NCBI RefSeq assembly: GCF_003334855.1
Contig: NZ_QOWE01000011.1
Coordinates: 62,001-126,000, forward strand
Direction of reading: 5' to 3'
Length of the DNA stretch: 64,000 nt
Source: Larkinella punicea
Lineage (GTDB): Bacteria; Bacteroidota; Bacteroidia; Cytophagales; Spirosomataceae
The notes beneath the pieces were generated by a model. The model did not search any database, was not told the origin of the DNA, and was given only the letters and a program-made list of their open reading frames with translations. Within the stretch, counting starts at the first letter, position 1; each line of letters begins with the position of its first letter. This document shows positions 1-7,839 of this stretch, piece after piece. Both the position numbers and the translations under genes were made by a program.

Positions 1-1
1 G

Positions 2-706
2 GCCCGCAACGTGACACGCAAAATTACCGAACAGGAATACCAGTTGCTGCACCTGGAACAACTGAAAACCCGGGCCGAGCTGGAAGCCCTGCAAGCCAAA
101 ATCAATCCGCATTTTCTGTATAACGCCCTGAATTCCATTGCCAGTCTCGTGCACGACGAACCCGACCGGGCCGAACGCATGGTGGTGCTGTTGTCGAAAC
201 TGTTTCGGTATACGACCGGCATGAAAAACCGGTATTTTAACACCATTGCCGACGAACTGGAGATGGTTCGGACGTATCTGGATGTGGAGCAGGTGCGCTT
301 CGGCGACCGGCTGACCTACCGCATCGATCTGCTCAATCCAGCTTTGAACGAAGTCCAGATTCCGCAGTTTTTGCTGCAACCGCTGGTCGAGAACGCCATC
401 AAACACGGGATTTCGAAAGTGGCCGGGCCGGGCGCCATCATTCTGCGGATTACGGAAGATGATGGTTGGCTCAGTTGCCGGATTCACGACAATGGGCCGG
501 TTTTTCCGGAAGAACTCGTGGCCGGCTACGGGCTGCAAAGCATTCAGGACAAGCTAAAACTGCTGTATGGCAACGATGCCCGTTTGATTGTTGAAAATAA
601 ACCGCGTAAAGAAGTGGTCGTCCAGATAAAAAAAGAACGGCTGAACAACCCGCCGGATGCGATCCAAAAAACGATGTCTGTTGAAAATCAGTCGATTAAA
701 TCATGA
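2..706 (+). CDS. LytS/YehU-type sensor histidine kinase, 5' end outside window
   Basis: This is the C-terminal part of a sensor histidine kinase that phosphorylates a LytTR response regulator. The reading frame is open to the left edge; a GTG at 11 is the first possible start, but the gene very likely begins upstream with the membrane sensor segment. Visible parts, counted from that GTG, are a helical linker (about residues 7-30), the His_kinase box INPHFLYNALNS with the phosphoacceptor His at about 34, the N box PLVENAIKHG, and a G box near GYGLQSIQDKL. The layout is that of the LytS/YehU family (His_kinase plus HATPase_c). Its stop overlaps the ATG of the next gene by 4 bp, so the two are a coupled kinase/regulator pair. 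The input signal cannot be told because the sensor domain is missing. Confidence 0.9.
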   Translation, partial: ARNVTRKITEQEYQLLHLEQLKTRAELEALQAKINPHFLYNALNSIASLVHDEPDRAERMVVLLSKLFRYTTGMKNRYFNTIADELEMVRTYLDVEQVRFGDRLTYRIDLLNPALNEVQIPQFLLQPLVENAIKHGISKVAGPGAIILRITEDDGWLSCRIHDNGPVFPEELVAGYGLQSIQDKLKLLYGNDARLIVENKPRKEVVVQIKKERLNNPPDAIQKTMSVENQSIKS

Positions 707-1476
707 GAATGACCGCTGAATTTCCGCTCCGAACCTTGTTGGTGGACGACGAACCCCTGGCCATCAACCGGCTCCGGCGCTTGTTGGGGGCGTATGGCGA
801 CACGTTCGAGATTGTGGGCGAAGCGATGAACGGGCTGGAAGGCCTGAAAGCCGTTGAAGTGCTGGAACCGGATCTTATTTTTCTGGATATTGAAATGCCG
901 GGTCTGAACGGTTTCGAGATGCTGGCGAAACTGCCGTATCTGCCGATTGTGGTTTTTGCCACAGCCTACGACGATTACGCCGTGCGGGCTTTCGAAGAAA
1001 ACTCCATCGACTACCTCCTGAAACCCATTGAACCGGAGCGTCTGGAAAAAACCGTGGAGCGTATCCGGAAGTCACAAAAAGCACCGACGGGTTCCAGTCC
1101 GGACTTACGGCATGTGCTGGAACTGCTGAAACCCAAAAAAGAACTGCATTCCATTTCGGTCAAAACCGGCGACCGCATTTTGCTGATTCCGCTCGCCAAT
1201 ATTGCCTATTTCGAAGCGGAAGACAAATACGTTTTTCTCCATACCGTTGATGGTCAGCAGTTTCTGACCAATCATACCATTTCGACGCTGGAAGAAAAAT
1301 TGCCGGATTCATTTACCCGCATTAGCCGCTCGACGCTTTTGAACTCCCGCCATATTCAGGAAATTCAGCGGCATTTTAACGGAAAATATGCGGTTATCAT
1401 GCGGGATAAAAAAGCCACTCAGCTACTAACCGGAAGCAGTTTTCATGACAATCTGAAAAGCCTGATGGAATTATAA
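703..1476 (+). CDS. LytTR-family DNA-binding response regulator
   Basis: Response regulator partner of the preceding LytS-type kinase. The receiver domain (about residues 8-125) has the acidic pair VDDEP, the phosphoacceptor Asp at about 62 in FLDIEMPG, a conserved Thr in FATAYDDY, and Lys in LLKPIEP. A LytTR DNA-binding domain follows (about 150-255) with the typical IAYFEAEDKYVFLHT and ISRSTLLNSRHI segments. The length (257 aa) is normal for the family. The start at 703 overlaps the kinase stop (ATGA); an ATG at 709 is an alternative. The convergent hybrid regulator ends 6 bp downstream, with no obvious terminator between. Confidence 0.95.
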   Translation: MRMTAEFPLRTLLVDDEPLAINRLRRLLGAYGDTFEIVGEAMNGLEGLKAVEVLEPDLIFLDIEMPGLNGFEMLAKLPYLPIVVFATAYDDYAVRAFEENSIDYLLKPIEPERLEKTVERIRKSQKAPTGSSPDLRHVLELLKPKKELHSISVKTGDRILLIPLANIAYFEAEDKYVFLHTVDGQQFLTNHTISTLEEKLPDSFTRISRSTLLNSRHIQEIQRHFNGKYAVIMRDKKATQLLTGSSFHDNLKSLMEL

Positions 1477-1482
1477 GGTCGG

Positions 1483-4400
1483 CTACGATACTTCCGCTGT
1501 TCGGAAATAGGTTGCCGGATAGCGGCCAAAGCGATTCAGAAACAGCCGCGAAAAATAGACGACATCCTGAAAACCAACAGCGTAGCACACTTCCTTAACC
1601 GTGCCATATTGCTGGTTTTCGAGCCATTCGCGGGCGGTTTGAAGCCGGATTTCCTGAATAAACTGATTGGGTGAAAAACCGGTCAGTTTCTTCAGCCGCC
1701 GGTATAACTGTCGTTCGCTGCTGTGAACGGCGTCGGCAATTGAATGGACCTGAAACTGGGTGTTGGTCAGGTTTTTCAGAACCAGTTGCTCAATCTCCAG
1801 AAGCCATTCATCGTCCATCGGAACCGCCGAGCCGGCGGTTTCGGCCGGAAGCTGCTGTTGCCAGGCAGTTCTTTCGTGCGAGCGTTCGAGCAGATTGCCG
1901 ATGCGGGTGATCAACTCGTCCTGGTCGAACGGTTTGGTGACGTAATCGGCAACGCCCAGGCGGAGGGCCTCAAGCTTGACGTCCTGGCTGGTCCGGGCGG
2001 TCAGCATCAGCACCGGAATCGCGCGGACTGTCGGTTGCTGGCGAATCTGGTTGACCAGTGCCAGCCCATCCATATCCGGCATCATCAGATCGGTAACAAT
2101 CAGGTTGGGCTGGTCGGCCACCGGCAGGGCACTCAGCCACTGCCAGGCTTCCCGTCCGTTTCGCGTCACGTGGAGGAGGTAATACGGGCTCAGAATCGTT
2201 TCCAGATATTCCGCCATGTCGGGATTGTCTTCGACCAGTAAAATTCGGGTAGACAAATTGTGGTTTTTAGCTTCGGCCAAAACCGGTTCGGGGCTTTTGG
2301 ATTCCGGTACCGGAATTGTTTCCTGAGGAGCCGTCGGCTGGTAAGGGCAGGTAAGGGCAAACGTGCTGCCTTTCCCCAGGGTGCTGTCGACCGTTAAGTC
2401 ACCACCCCAGAGTTTACAATACTCCATCGACAAGGCCAGCCCGATTCCGGTGCCTCCCCGCAGCGGAGCGTTGGGCTGCTGCGACTGGTAATACCGTTCA
2501 AAAATATGGGGTAGGTCGTTCGGGTGAATACCGCTGCCGGTGTCGATCACCTCCATTCGGATCCATTCCGTTGGTTTGTGGAGCCGAATGGTAACCGATC
2601 CGCCGACGGGAGTAAAACGCAGCGCATTGGCCAGCAGGTTTTTCAAAACGGTCTCCATTTTGGCCACATCCAGGGACAGCCAAAGGGGAGACGTCGCTCC
2701 CTCGATGATTAGTTGGATACCGGTATAATCGGCCTGGGGGGCAAAAGACGCGACTGTGCGGTGGATGAGCGCAGCCAGATCGGCGGACTGTTGGGCCAAC
2801 TGCACCGGGTTGACATCCAGTTTGGAAAGGTCGAGCAAGTCGTTGATCATAGCCAGCAACTGCCTGGCATTGCGGTCCATGCCGGCCAGCAACCGGGTGG
2901 TAACCGGCTCGGTAGTGCGTTTAGACAAATACGCCAGCGGCCCCAGGAGCAGGGTAAGGGGCGTCCGGAATTCGTGGGAAATGTTGGCGAAAAACCGGGC
3001 TTTCAGTGTGGCACTGGCCTGTAAATCGGTGGCCTGTTGCTGAATCAGCGCCTTATCGTTTTCAATTTGTGCGGTTCGGCGGGTCACTTCCGCTTCCAGC
3101 CGTTTGGTTTCCCGGATTAACCGCTCGTTTCGCCACCGGAAAATACCAACGATCAGCCAGAGCAGGCTCAGGAGACACAGGATCACGAACCACGTTTGTT
3201 GATAAAACGGGGTCAAAACCGTAATGGGAATCGTAAGCGTGTCGGATACCCACTGTCCACTGGGGTTTTGCGCCCGCACCTGGAGTTGGTATTGGCCGGG
3301 GGGCAGCCCATTGATCGCTACATCCCGCCGGAGTTGGGACGTCCAGTAGTTCTGCCAGCCGATAATGCGGTACGATAGCCGGAATTGTCGGCCGTAGCGG
3401 TAATCGAGCAGCGCAAAAGTCAGAGAAAATGACCGGTTTTGGGTCGGAATGGTAATCCGTTGGTCCTGGTTGAAATCGGCCAGATGATCCGTGCGCTGGC
3501 CGGTGCTGGCATTAAGCTGCTCATAACCCGTCACCATGAGGGGAACGACGACCGGTTTGTCGGCCATTTGCCGGTCGGGCCAAAAAGCCGTCACGCCGTT
3601 CAAGCCACCCAGAAAGAGTTGTCCGTCCGAAGTCTGGAAATGCGAAGTCAGGTTAAATTCTTCGTGCGCAATGCCATCCTGGGGCAGAAAGACCTGGGTT
3701 TGGTGGGTTTTCTTCTGGAACCGCATCAAACCGTAGCTGCTGGGTAACCAGAGCCGTCCCTGGCGGTCTTCGTGAATTGAATAGATTTCATTGTTGGAAA
3801 GCCCGGTTTCCCGCGTAAATTGTTGCCAGCGACCGGTTCGGCGTTCCCACCAGATTAATCCTCCTCCGCGTGTGGCTAGCCAGTAGATACCGGGTTGGGT
3901 GCGGTCGGGATGAACAAACGTAAGGTGGTCGAAGGGAAGATGATGGGGAGCAGCGTCCTGCGAACTGTAGCGGGCCGTAATGCCCCGCACTGTGTCGAGC
4001 AGATACAGACCGGACGAAGCGGCCACCCAGAGACCACCGGTGGAGGAATCCGGGAAGAAACCATTGACCCGGTTTGTCGCCAATTCCCGATACTGATTAT
4101 ACTGCCTGAACGGGTGGTTTTGTTTCCGGTGGTTGTCAAAATACGAAAGACCTTCATCGAAGCCCATCCAGAAATTATGCCGGCCATCCTGCCAGAGCGC
4201 CCAGCATTCAGCCAGCGCTTTGTGTAGAGGAAATTGTCGAATAGCCAGTGTTACCGGATCGATTTGAGACAGTGTATCGGACGATGCGGCCCAGATCTGG
4301 TTATCATGACCCGAAATAGCAGCTCCATTGTTTGATAGAAGAGCTTTTCGGGTTTGACCGGTCTTCAGGTTAATCATGGTGCTGCCGTAGGAGTGAACGC

Positions 4401-5730
4401 CGGTGGTGTTAACCCAAAGCCAATCTCCGGCCTTTACTATACCCCTGGTACTAAGTCTTGTAATGACGGTTTCATCATCTGAGGTGTGTAAATATCGTTG
4501 AAAATGATTTGCTTCCAGGGTTAGCAACAGAAATCCATTTTGAGTGATAACCCAAATAGCTCCCGTACGATCAGCGAATAATCGTGTAAAATTGGTTAAG
4601 CGGGCGATGGGGAAGCCTGACGCTGCCAGATCGAAGACTACACCGTGTTGGGGATGCCAGGCAAACAGCAGATTTTTTCCCATAAACCAGAACAATCCGT
4701 GTTTGGAATCATACACTGTTCTGGTTTCAACAAAAGCGTAGTGCGTTGGGTCAGGGAACGGATTTTTTGGAAATAAGATGGGAACACTGCTCAGGTGACC
4801 ACTAGTAGTCAGCCGGAATAAAAAATGGTCAAGCCGATGGGCGCTTAGGTGCGGGGGATGAACAACGAAATCCTCATTAGAAATGTTGAACTGCGATAAA
4901 TAAATAGTACCCTGCGGGTCAACCCAAACCGGATAGAGGTCAGCGGGCGTGCGTTGCCGTCGAATGACGATTCCGTTGGGGGCGAGTTCAATCAGGTCAT
5001 TCTCATCCTGTTTTCGTGTTGATGGAGTGATTGCCGGGAAACTGAGGAGAACCGTGCCGGTGGGAGTGACAAGCAGATTTTGCAACTTTACGGATACCGG
5101 ATGCTGATAAAACCGTTTGAAGTGCCCTTTGCCCTCATACCGCCAGATCGATCCGTCCGACGCCGGGATCAGTATGGGATCGGTTGGCCGAAAGGATGGG
5201 TCCTGTCGATAAAGCGAAGTGACATAATAGGCCAGATCAAACGGGAGTTTTCGGTGGAACAGATTTTCAAAAGAAACCGGTTTTTGTTGACCTGGAACCA
5301 AAATTTCGATTTGCTTAAGCTTATTCGGCCATCCTTTAAAAAACCAGAGGTTGCCATCCAAATCCGTTCGAATGGCCTTGACAAACGGCGTCGATTGGCT
5401 TAGTTGAGCGGTTTTTGCTGGGGGTAATGTTTTAAATGTGAAGCCATCGAAGCGGTGTGCATTGTTCAGCGTACCAACCCAGATAAAACCCTGCCGATCC
5501 TGCCCGATGGTCAAAACCCCCCGATTGGGTAATCCCTCGCCCATTGAGTAATGTTGCACTTTGACGATGAACGGAGTGTCCGCACACACGGGGCTTACCC
5601 AAAGAAACCCGCCCGTCAGCAGGAGGCCAATGCGCAGATAACGCCAACATACTAAAGTCCAATTTCGACCGCTTGCCCCCAGTTTTGTATTCATCATCCT
5701 GCTGTATCGAAAAAACACCTTTCCAAACAC
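1483..5730 (-). CDS. Hybrid two-component system regulator (propeller sensor / kinase / receiver / AraC)
   Basis: A one-protein signalling system of the Bacteroidota HTCS type, expected to sit in the inner membrane, sense a ligand in the periplasm and bind DNA in the cytoplasm. Order of parts: a hydrophobic signal segment (about 32-50), a long two-component-regulator beta-propeller region with repeats such as GFIWVGT and GQIWAASSD-like strands, a Y_Y_Y-type domain, a membrane segment (about 847-865), a His kinase with phosphoacceptor His near 919 (ANISHEFRTPL), an ATPase region with DTGSGI and GGTGIGLAL, a receiver with Asp near 1214 (VTDLMMPDMDG), and an AraC helix-turn-helix pair at the C terminus (about 1325-1412). 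All key residues look intact. MMNTKLG at 5697/5694 is an alternative start. HTCS usually control a neighbouring glycan locus; none is adjacent here, so the target is unknown. Repeats upstream (5745-5867) may be its own operator. Confidence 0.93.
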   Translation of the reverse strand: MFGKVFFRYSRMMNTKLGASGRNWTLVCWRYLRIGLLLTGGFLWVSPVCADTPFIVKVQHYSMGEGLPNRGVLTIGQDRQGFIWVGTLNNAHRFDGFTFKTLPPAKTAQLSQSTPFVKAIRTDLDGNLWFFKGWPNKLKQIEILVPGQQKPVSFENLFHRKLPFDLAYYVTSLYRQDPSFRPTDPILIPASDGSIWRYEGKGHFKRFYQHPVSVKLQNLLVTPTGTVLLSFPAITPSTRKQDENDLIELAPNGIVIRRQRTPADLYPVWVDPQGTIYLSQFNISNEDFVVHPPHLSAHRLDHFLFRLTTSGHLSSVPILFPKNPFPDPTHYAFVETRTVYDSKHGLFWFMGKNLLFAWHPQHGVVFDLAASGFPIARLTNFTRLFADRTGAIWVITQNGFLLLTLEANHFQRYLHTSDDETVITRLSTRGIVKAGDWLWVNTTGVHSYGSTMINLKTGQTRKALLSNNGAAISGHDNQIWAASSDTLSQIDPVTLAIRQFPLHKALAECWALWQDGRHNFWMGFDEGLSYFDNHRKQNHPFRQYNQYRELATNRVNGFFPDSSTGGLWVAASSGLYLLDTVRGITARYSSQDAAPHHLPFDHLTFVHPDRTQPGIYWLATRGGGLIWWERRTGRWQQFTRETGLSNNEIYSIHEDRQGRLWLPSSYGLMRFQKKTHQTQVFLPQDGIAHEEFNLTSHFQTSDGQLFLGGLNGVTAFWPDRQMADKPVVVPLMVTGYEQLNASTGQRTDHLADFNQDQRITIPTQNRSFSLTFALLDYRYGRQFRLSYRIIGWQNYWTSQLRRDVAINGLPPGQYQLQVRAQNPSGQWVSDTLTIPITVLTPFYQQTWFVILCLLSLLWLIVGIFRWRNERLIRETKRLEAEVTRRTAQIENDKALIQQQATDLQASATLKARFFANISHEFRTPLTLLLGPLAYLSKRTTEPVTTRLLAGMDRNARQLLAMINDLLDLSKLDVNPVQLAQQSADLAALIHRTVASFAPQADYTGIQLIIEGATSPLWLSLDVAKMETVLKNLLANALRFTPVGGSVTIRLHKPTEWIRMEVIDTGSGIHPNDLPHIFERYYQSQQPNAPLRGGTGIGLALSMEYCKLWGGDLTVDSTLGKGSTFALTCPYQPTAPQETIPVPESKSPEPVLAEAKNHNLSTRILLVEDNPDMAEYLETILSPYYLLHVTRNGREAWQWLSALPVADQPNLIVTDLMMPDMDGLALVNQIRQQPTVRAIPVLMLTARTSQDVKLEALRLGVADYVTKPFDQDELITRIGNLLERSHERTAWQQQLPAETAGSAVPMDDEWLLEIEQLVLKNLTNTQFQVHSIADAVHSSERQLYRRLKKLTGFSPNQFIQEIRLQTAREWLENQQYGTVKEVCYAVGFQDVVYFSRLFLNRFGRYPATYFRTAEVS

Positions 5731-6161
5731 GTTATTTTAGCCTCTTTGGCAGGATTGTCCCAGTATTTTGGCAGGATTCCCATGTTTTTCTGCCCGTTCT
5801 TTGTGTCAACATTCAACGAGAGAGAGCCACCCGGTTCGGTGGTGGTTATCCTTTCCACAATCCTGCCGTAAGAAGGATTTAAAGATAGCCCTTTTTGAAT
5901 GCGGGCCATTACTTTCGGCCAGTCGAAGTGATGGTTTTGTGTGGTTTTTTTTCATGTTTGTGTACTAAATCATTCAGTTTAGCACACTATTGGTTGAATT
6001 GGTACCCTTTGGGGAACCCTGGAAATTTTCGCCCTGCTGTCGGCTTTCAACGGGCTACAAAGGTTTGTGTGAAGGAAATACGGCACATCTTGTTAAAACA
6101 CAACTAAACAGGGTTATCGACAACGGTTCTCGAACCTGATTTCAGTCCACCACGAACGATT
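5731..6161. promoter_or_regulatory. Divergent intergenic region with repeated TTTGGCAGGATT motif
   Basis: Gene-free stretch between the divergently read hybrid regulator and the lone LytTR regulator. TTTGGCAGGATT occurs at 5745-5756 and again at 5767-5778, a 22-bp period (two helical turns). GGCAGGATTGT at 5748-5758 recurs inverted as ACAATCCTGCC at 5857-5867. This arrangement is typical of AraC-type operators, so autoregulation by the hybrid regulator is a reasonable inference. I see no convincing -33/-7 promoter pair and no credible small gene in the remainder. Confidence 0.45.
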
Positions 6162-6872
6162 ATGAATTTACAAAAATGCCTTATTGTGGATGACTCGGCC
6201 AAGGCCGGGACGGAGTTGAGAGACTACATCACCCAACTGCCGTTTTTTTTACCACCCGACGTGTGCCATTCCGTAACTGAAGCGCTGGGATTGCTGCGGC
6301 AAAAGTCATACAGCCTGGTATGTCTGGACATGCACCGGCCGGGTCTGAACGGATTCGATTTGATTGGCTCCTTTTCAAAACACGTTCCAGTTATTGTGAC
6401 CTCGACCAATGCGGAGTATGCGGTCGACAGTTTTGATCTGGGAATTGTTGATTATGTGCTCAAGCCTTTCACTTTTCTGCGCTTTACGCGGGCCATCAAC
6501 CGGGCGCTGAGTGTTCGGCTTACGCCCGGAAGCCAGACCGGTTATCCGTTCATCTTCCTGAAAACTGGTCACACTTTTCAGCGGTTCGATTATGCGGACA
6601 TCGACTATGTGCAGGCCTACGGGATTTATTGTAAAATTGCCGGACAACAAAAAATCGTTGCCGTTAACGACACCATTTCCAACCTGGAAAACGTCCTTCC
6701 CCGGCAACAATTTCTGCGGGTCCATAAATCCTATATTGTCAACCTGTCTAAAATTACCAGTTATTCCTACCGAAGTATCTCCGTTGGAAGCCAGCAAATC
6801 CCGCTGGGAGCAGCCTACCGGGAGCGGTTTCAGGGTTTTCTGGGGTTGCTTGGCAAAAAAAGCGACGCCTGA
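6162..6872 (+). CDS. Orphan LytTR-family response regulator
   Basis: A stand-alone response regulator with no kinase beside it. The receiver (about residues 1-120) keeps the acidic pair (IVDDS), the Asp at about 56 (CLDMHRPGLNG), the Ser/Thr position (VTSTNAEYA) and the Lys (LKPFTFLRF), so phosphorylation is plausible. The C-terminal LytTR domain has IDYVQAYGIYCKI, RVHKSYIVNLSKI and a final IPLGAAYRERF stretch. It is divergent from the hybrid regulator across a 430-bp regulatory region. It may take phosphate from a LytS-type kinase elsewhere, including the truncated one at the left edge; that is inference. Confidence 0.93.
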   Translation: MNLQKCLIVDDSAKAGTELRDYITQLPFFLPPDVCHSVTEALGLLRQKSYSLVCLDMHRPGLNGFDLIGSFSKHVPVIVTSTNAEYAVDSFDLGIVDYVLKPFTFLRFTRAINRALSVRLTPGSQTGYPFIFLKTGHTFQRFDYADIDYVQAYGIYCKIAGQQKIVAVNDTISNLENVLPRQQFLRVHKSYIVNLSKITSYSYRSISVGSQQIPLGAAYRERFQGFLGLLGKKSDA

Positions 6873-6919
6873 TCCCCGTTGCGGCATTGCCTGGTCCGAC
6901 TTTATCCGCAGGAAGGCCT

Positions 6920-6995
6920 AAAGGCATGAGGGAGTGAAAGATCGACGGCGTGAAAATATAAATCACTCCCTCGTTCCTTCGCTCCCTCATGCCTT
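6920..6995. terminator. Imperfect intergenic inverted repeat
   Basis: AAGGCATGAGGGAG (6920-6933) is matched exactly by its reverse complement at 6982-6995, and GGAGTGA (6931-6937) by TCACTCC (6963-6969). The hairpin lies just after the LytTR gene and before uppS. It is probably a terminator-like or repeat element; the loop is long, so activity as an intrinsic terminator is uncertain. Confidence 0.45.
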
Positions 6996-7095
6996 TTAAA
7001 ACCGTGGGCTTTTTAGTAACTTGCAGCCTGATTTTGATCGGCCCACCTCGTCGGGCCGTCTTTATGTTAAAGTTTGTTAAAACGAATCCGGCTGA

Positions 7096-7836
7096 ATGAA
7101 AGAACTCATTGACCTGAGCAATCTGCCCCGACACATTGCCGTTATCATGGACGGAAATGGACGCTGGGCCAAAAAGCAGGGAGCTGCACGGGTGTTCGGC
7201 CATCGGAATGCAATCAAAGCCGTCAGGGAAGTAACCGAAGGATGTGCAGAATTGGGCGTGAAGTACCTGACACTCTATACCTTTTCCACCGAAAACTGGA
7301 GCCGTCCCAAGATGGAAATCGATGCGCTGATGCACCTGCTGGTGCACACCATCCGGGGCGAAGTTCCTACCTTGATGGAAAACAACGTTCGGTTAACGGC
7401 CATTGGCAGCATCAGTACGCTGCCCAAGGATTGCCGGTCGGAACTGGCCGAAGCCATGCGGTTGACGGAAAATAACGACGGCCTGAATTTGAATCTCGCG
7501 TTGAGTTACAGCGGAAAATGGGATATTCTGGAGGCCACCAAAAAGCTGGCCCGACAGGTACAGGACGGAACCCTGACGCCCGACCAGATCAATGAAGACG
7601 TGTTTGCCGGTGCGCTGGCAACCGAAGGCATCGATGAGGTCGATCTGATGATCCGGACGGGTGGTGATCACCGCATCAGCAATTTTATGCTCTGGCAATT
7701 GGCTTACGCAGAACTCTATATTATTAATGACGTGTTGTGGCCCGATTTCCGTAAACCACATTTGTGGGAAGCGATTCTGACCTATCAGAACCGTGAACGG
7801 CGTTTTGGAAAAACCAGTGAACAACTCGTAAAGTGA
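7096..7836 (+). CDS. uppS: Isoprenyl (undecaprenyl) diphosphate synthase
   Basis: Cis-prenyltransferase that condenses isopentenyl diphosphate units onto farnesyl diphosphate to make the C55 carrier lipid for peptidoglycan and surface polysaccharides; cytoplasmic, membrane-associated. Signature segments are visible: the catalytic Asp in VIMDGNGRWAKKQG near the N terminus, the HR-containing GHRNA segment, TLYTFSTENW, and the C-terminal DLMIRTGGDHRISNFMLWQ plus AYAELYI. The length of 246 aa is standard. It is followed after 3 bp by bamA, an order common in Bacteroidota, so the two are probably co-transcribed. Confidence 0.97.
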   Translation: MKELIDLSNLPRHIAVIMDGNGRWAKKQGAARVFGHRNAIKAVREVTEGCAELGVKYLTLYTFSTENWSRPKMEIDALMHLLVHTIRGEVPTLMENNVRLTAIGSISTLPKDCRSELAEAMRLTENNDGLNLNLALSYSGKWDILEATKKLARQVQDGTLTPDQINEDVFAGALATEGIDEVDLMIRTGGDHRISNFMLWQLAYAELYIINDVLWPDFRKPHLWEAILTYQNRERRFGKTSEQLVK

Positions 7837-7839
7837 CGT

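Noticed and set aside
5673-6107. Small frames between the hybrid regulator and the LytTR gene
   Set aside because: No family pattern, overlapping each other on both strands, and they cover the repeated operator-like sites.
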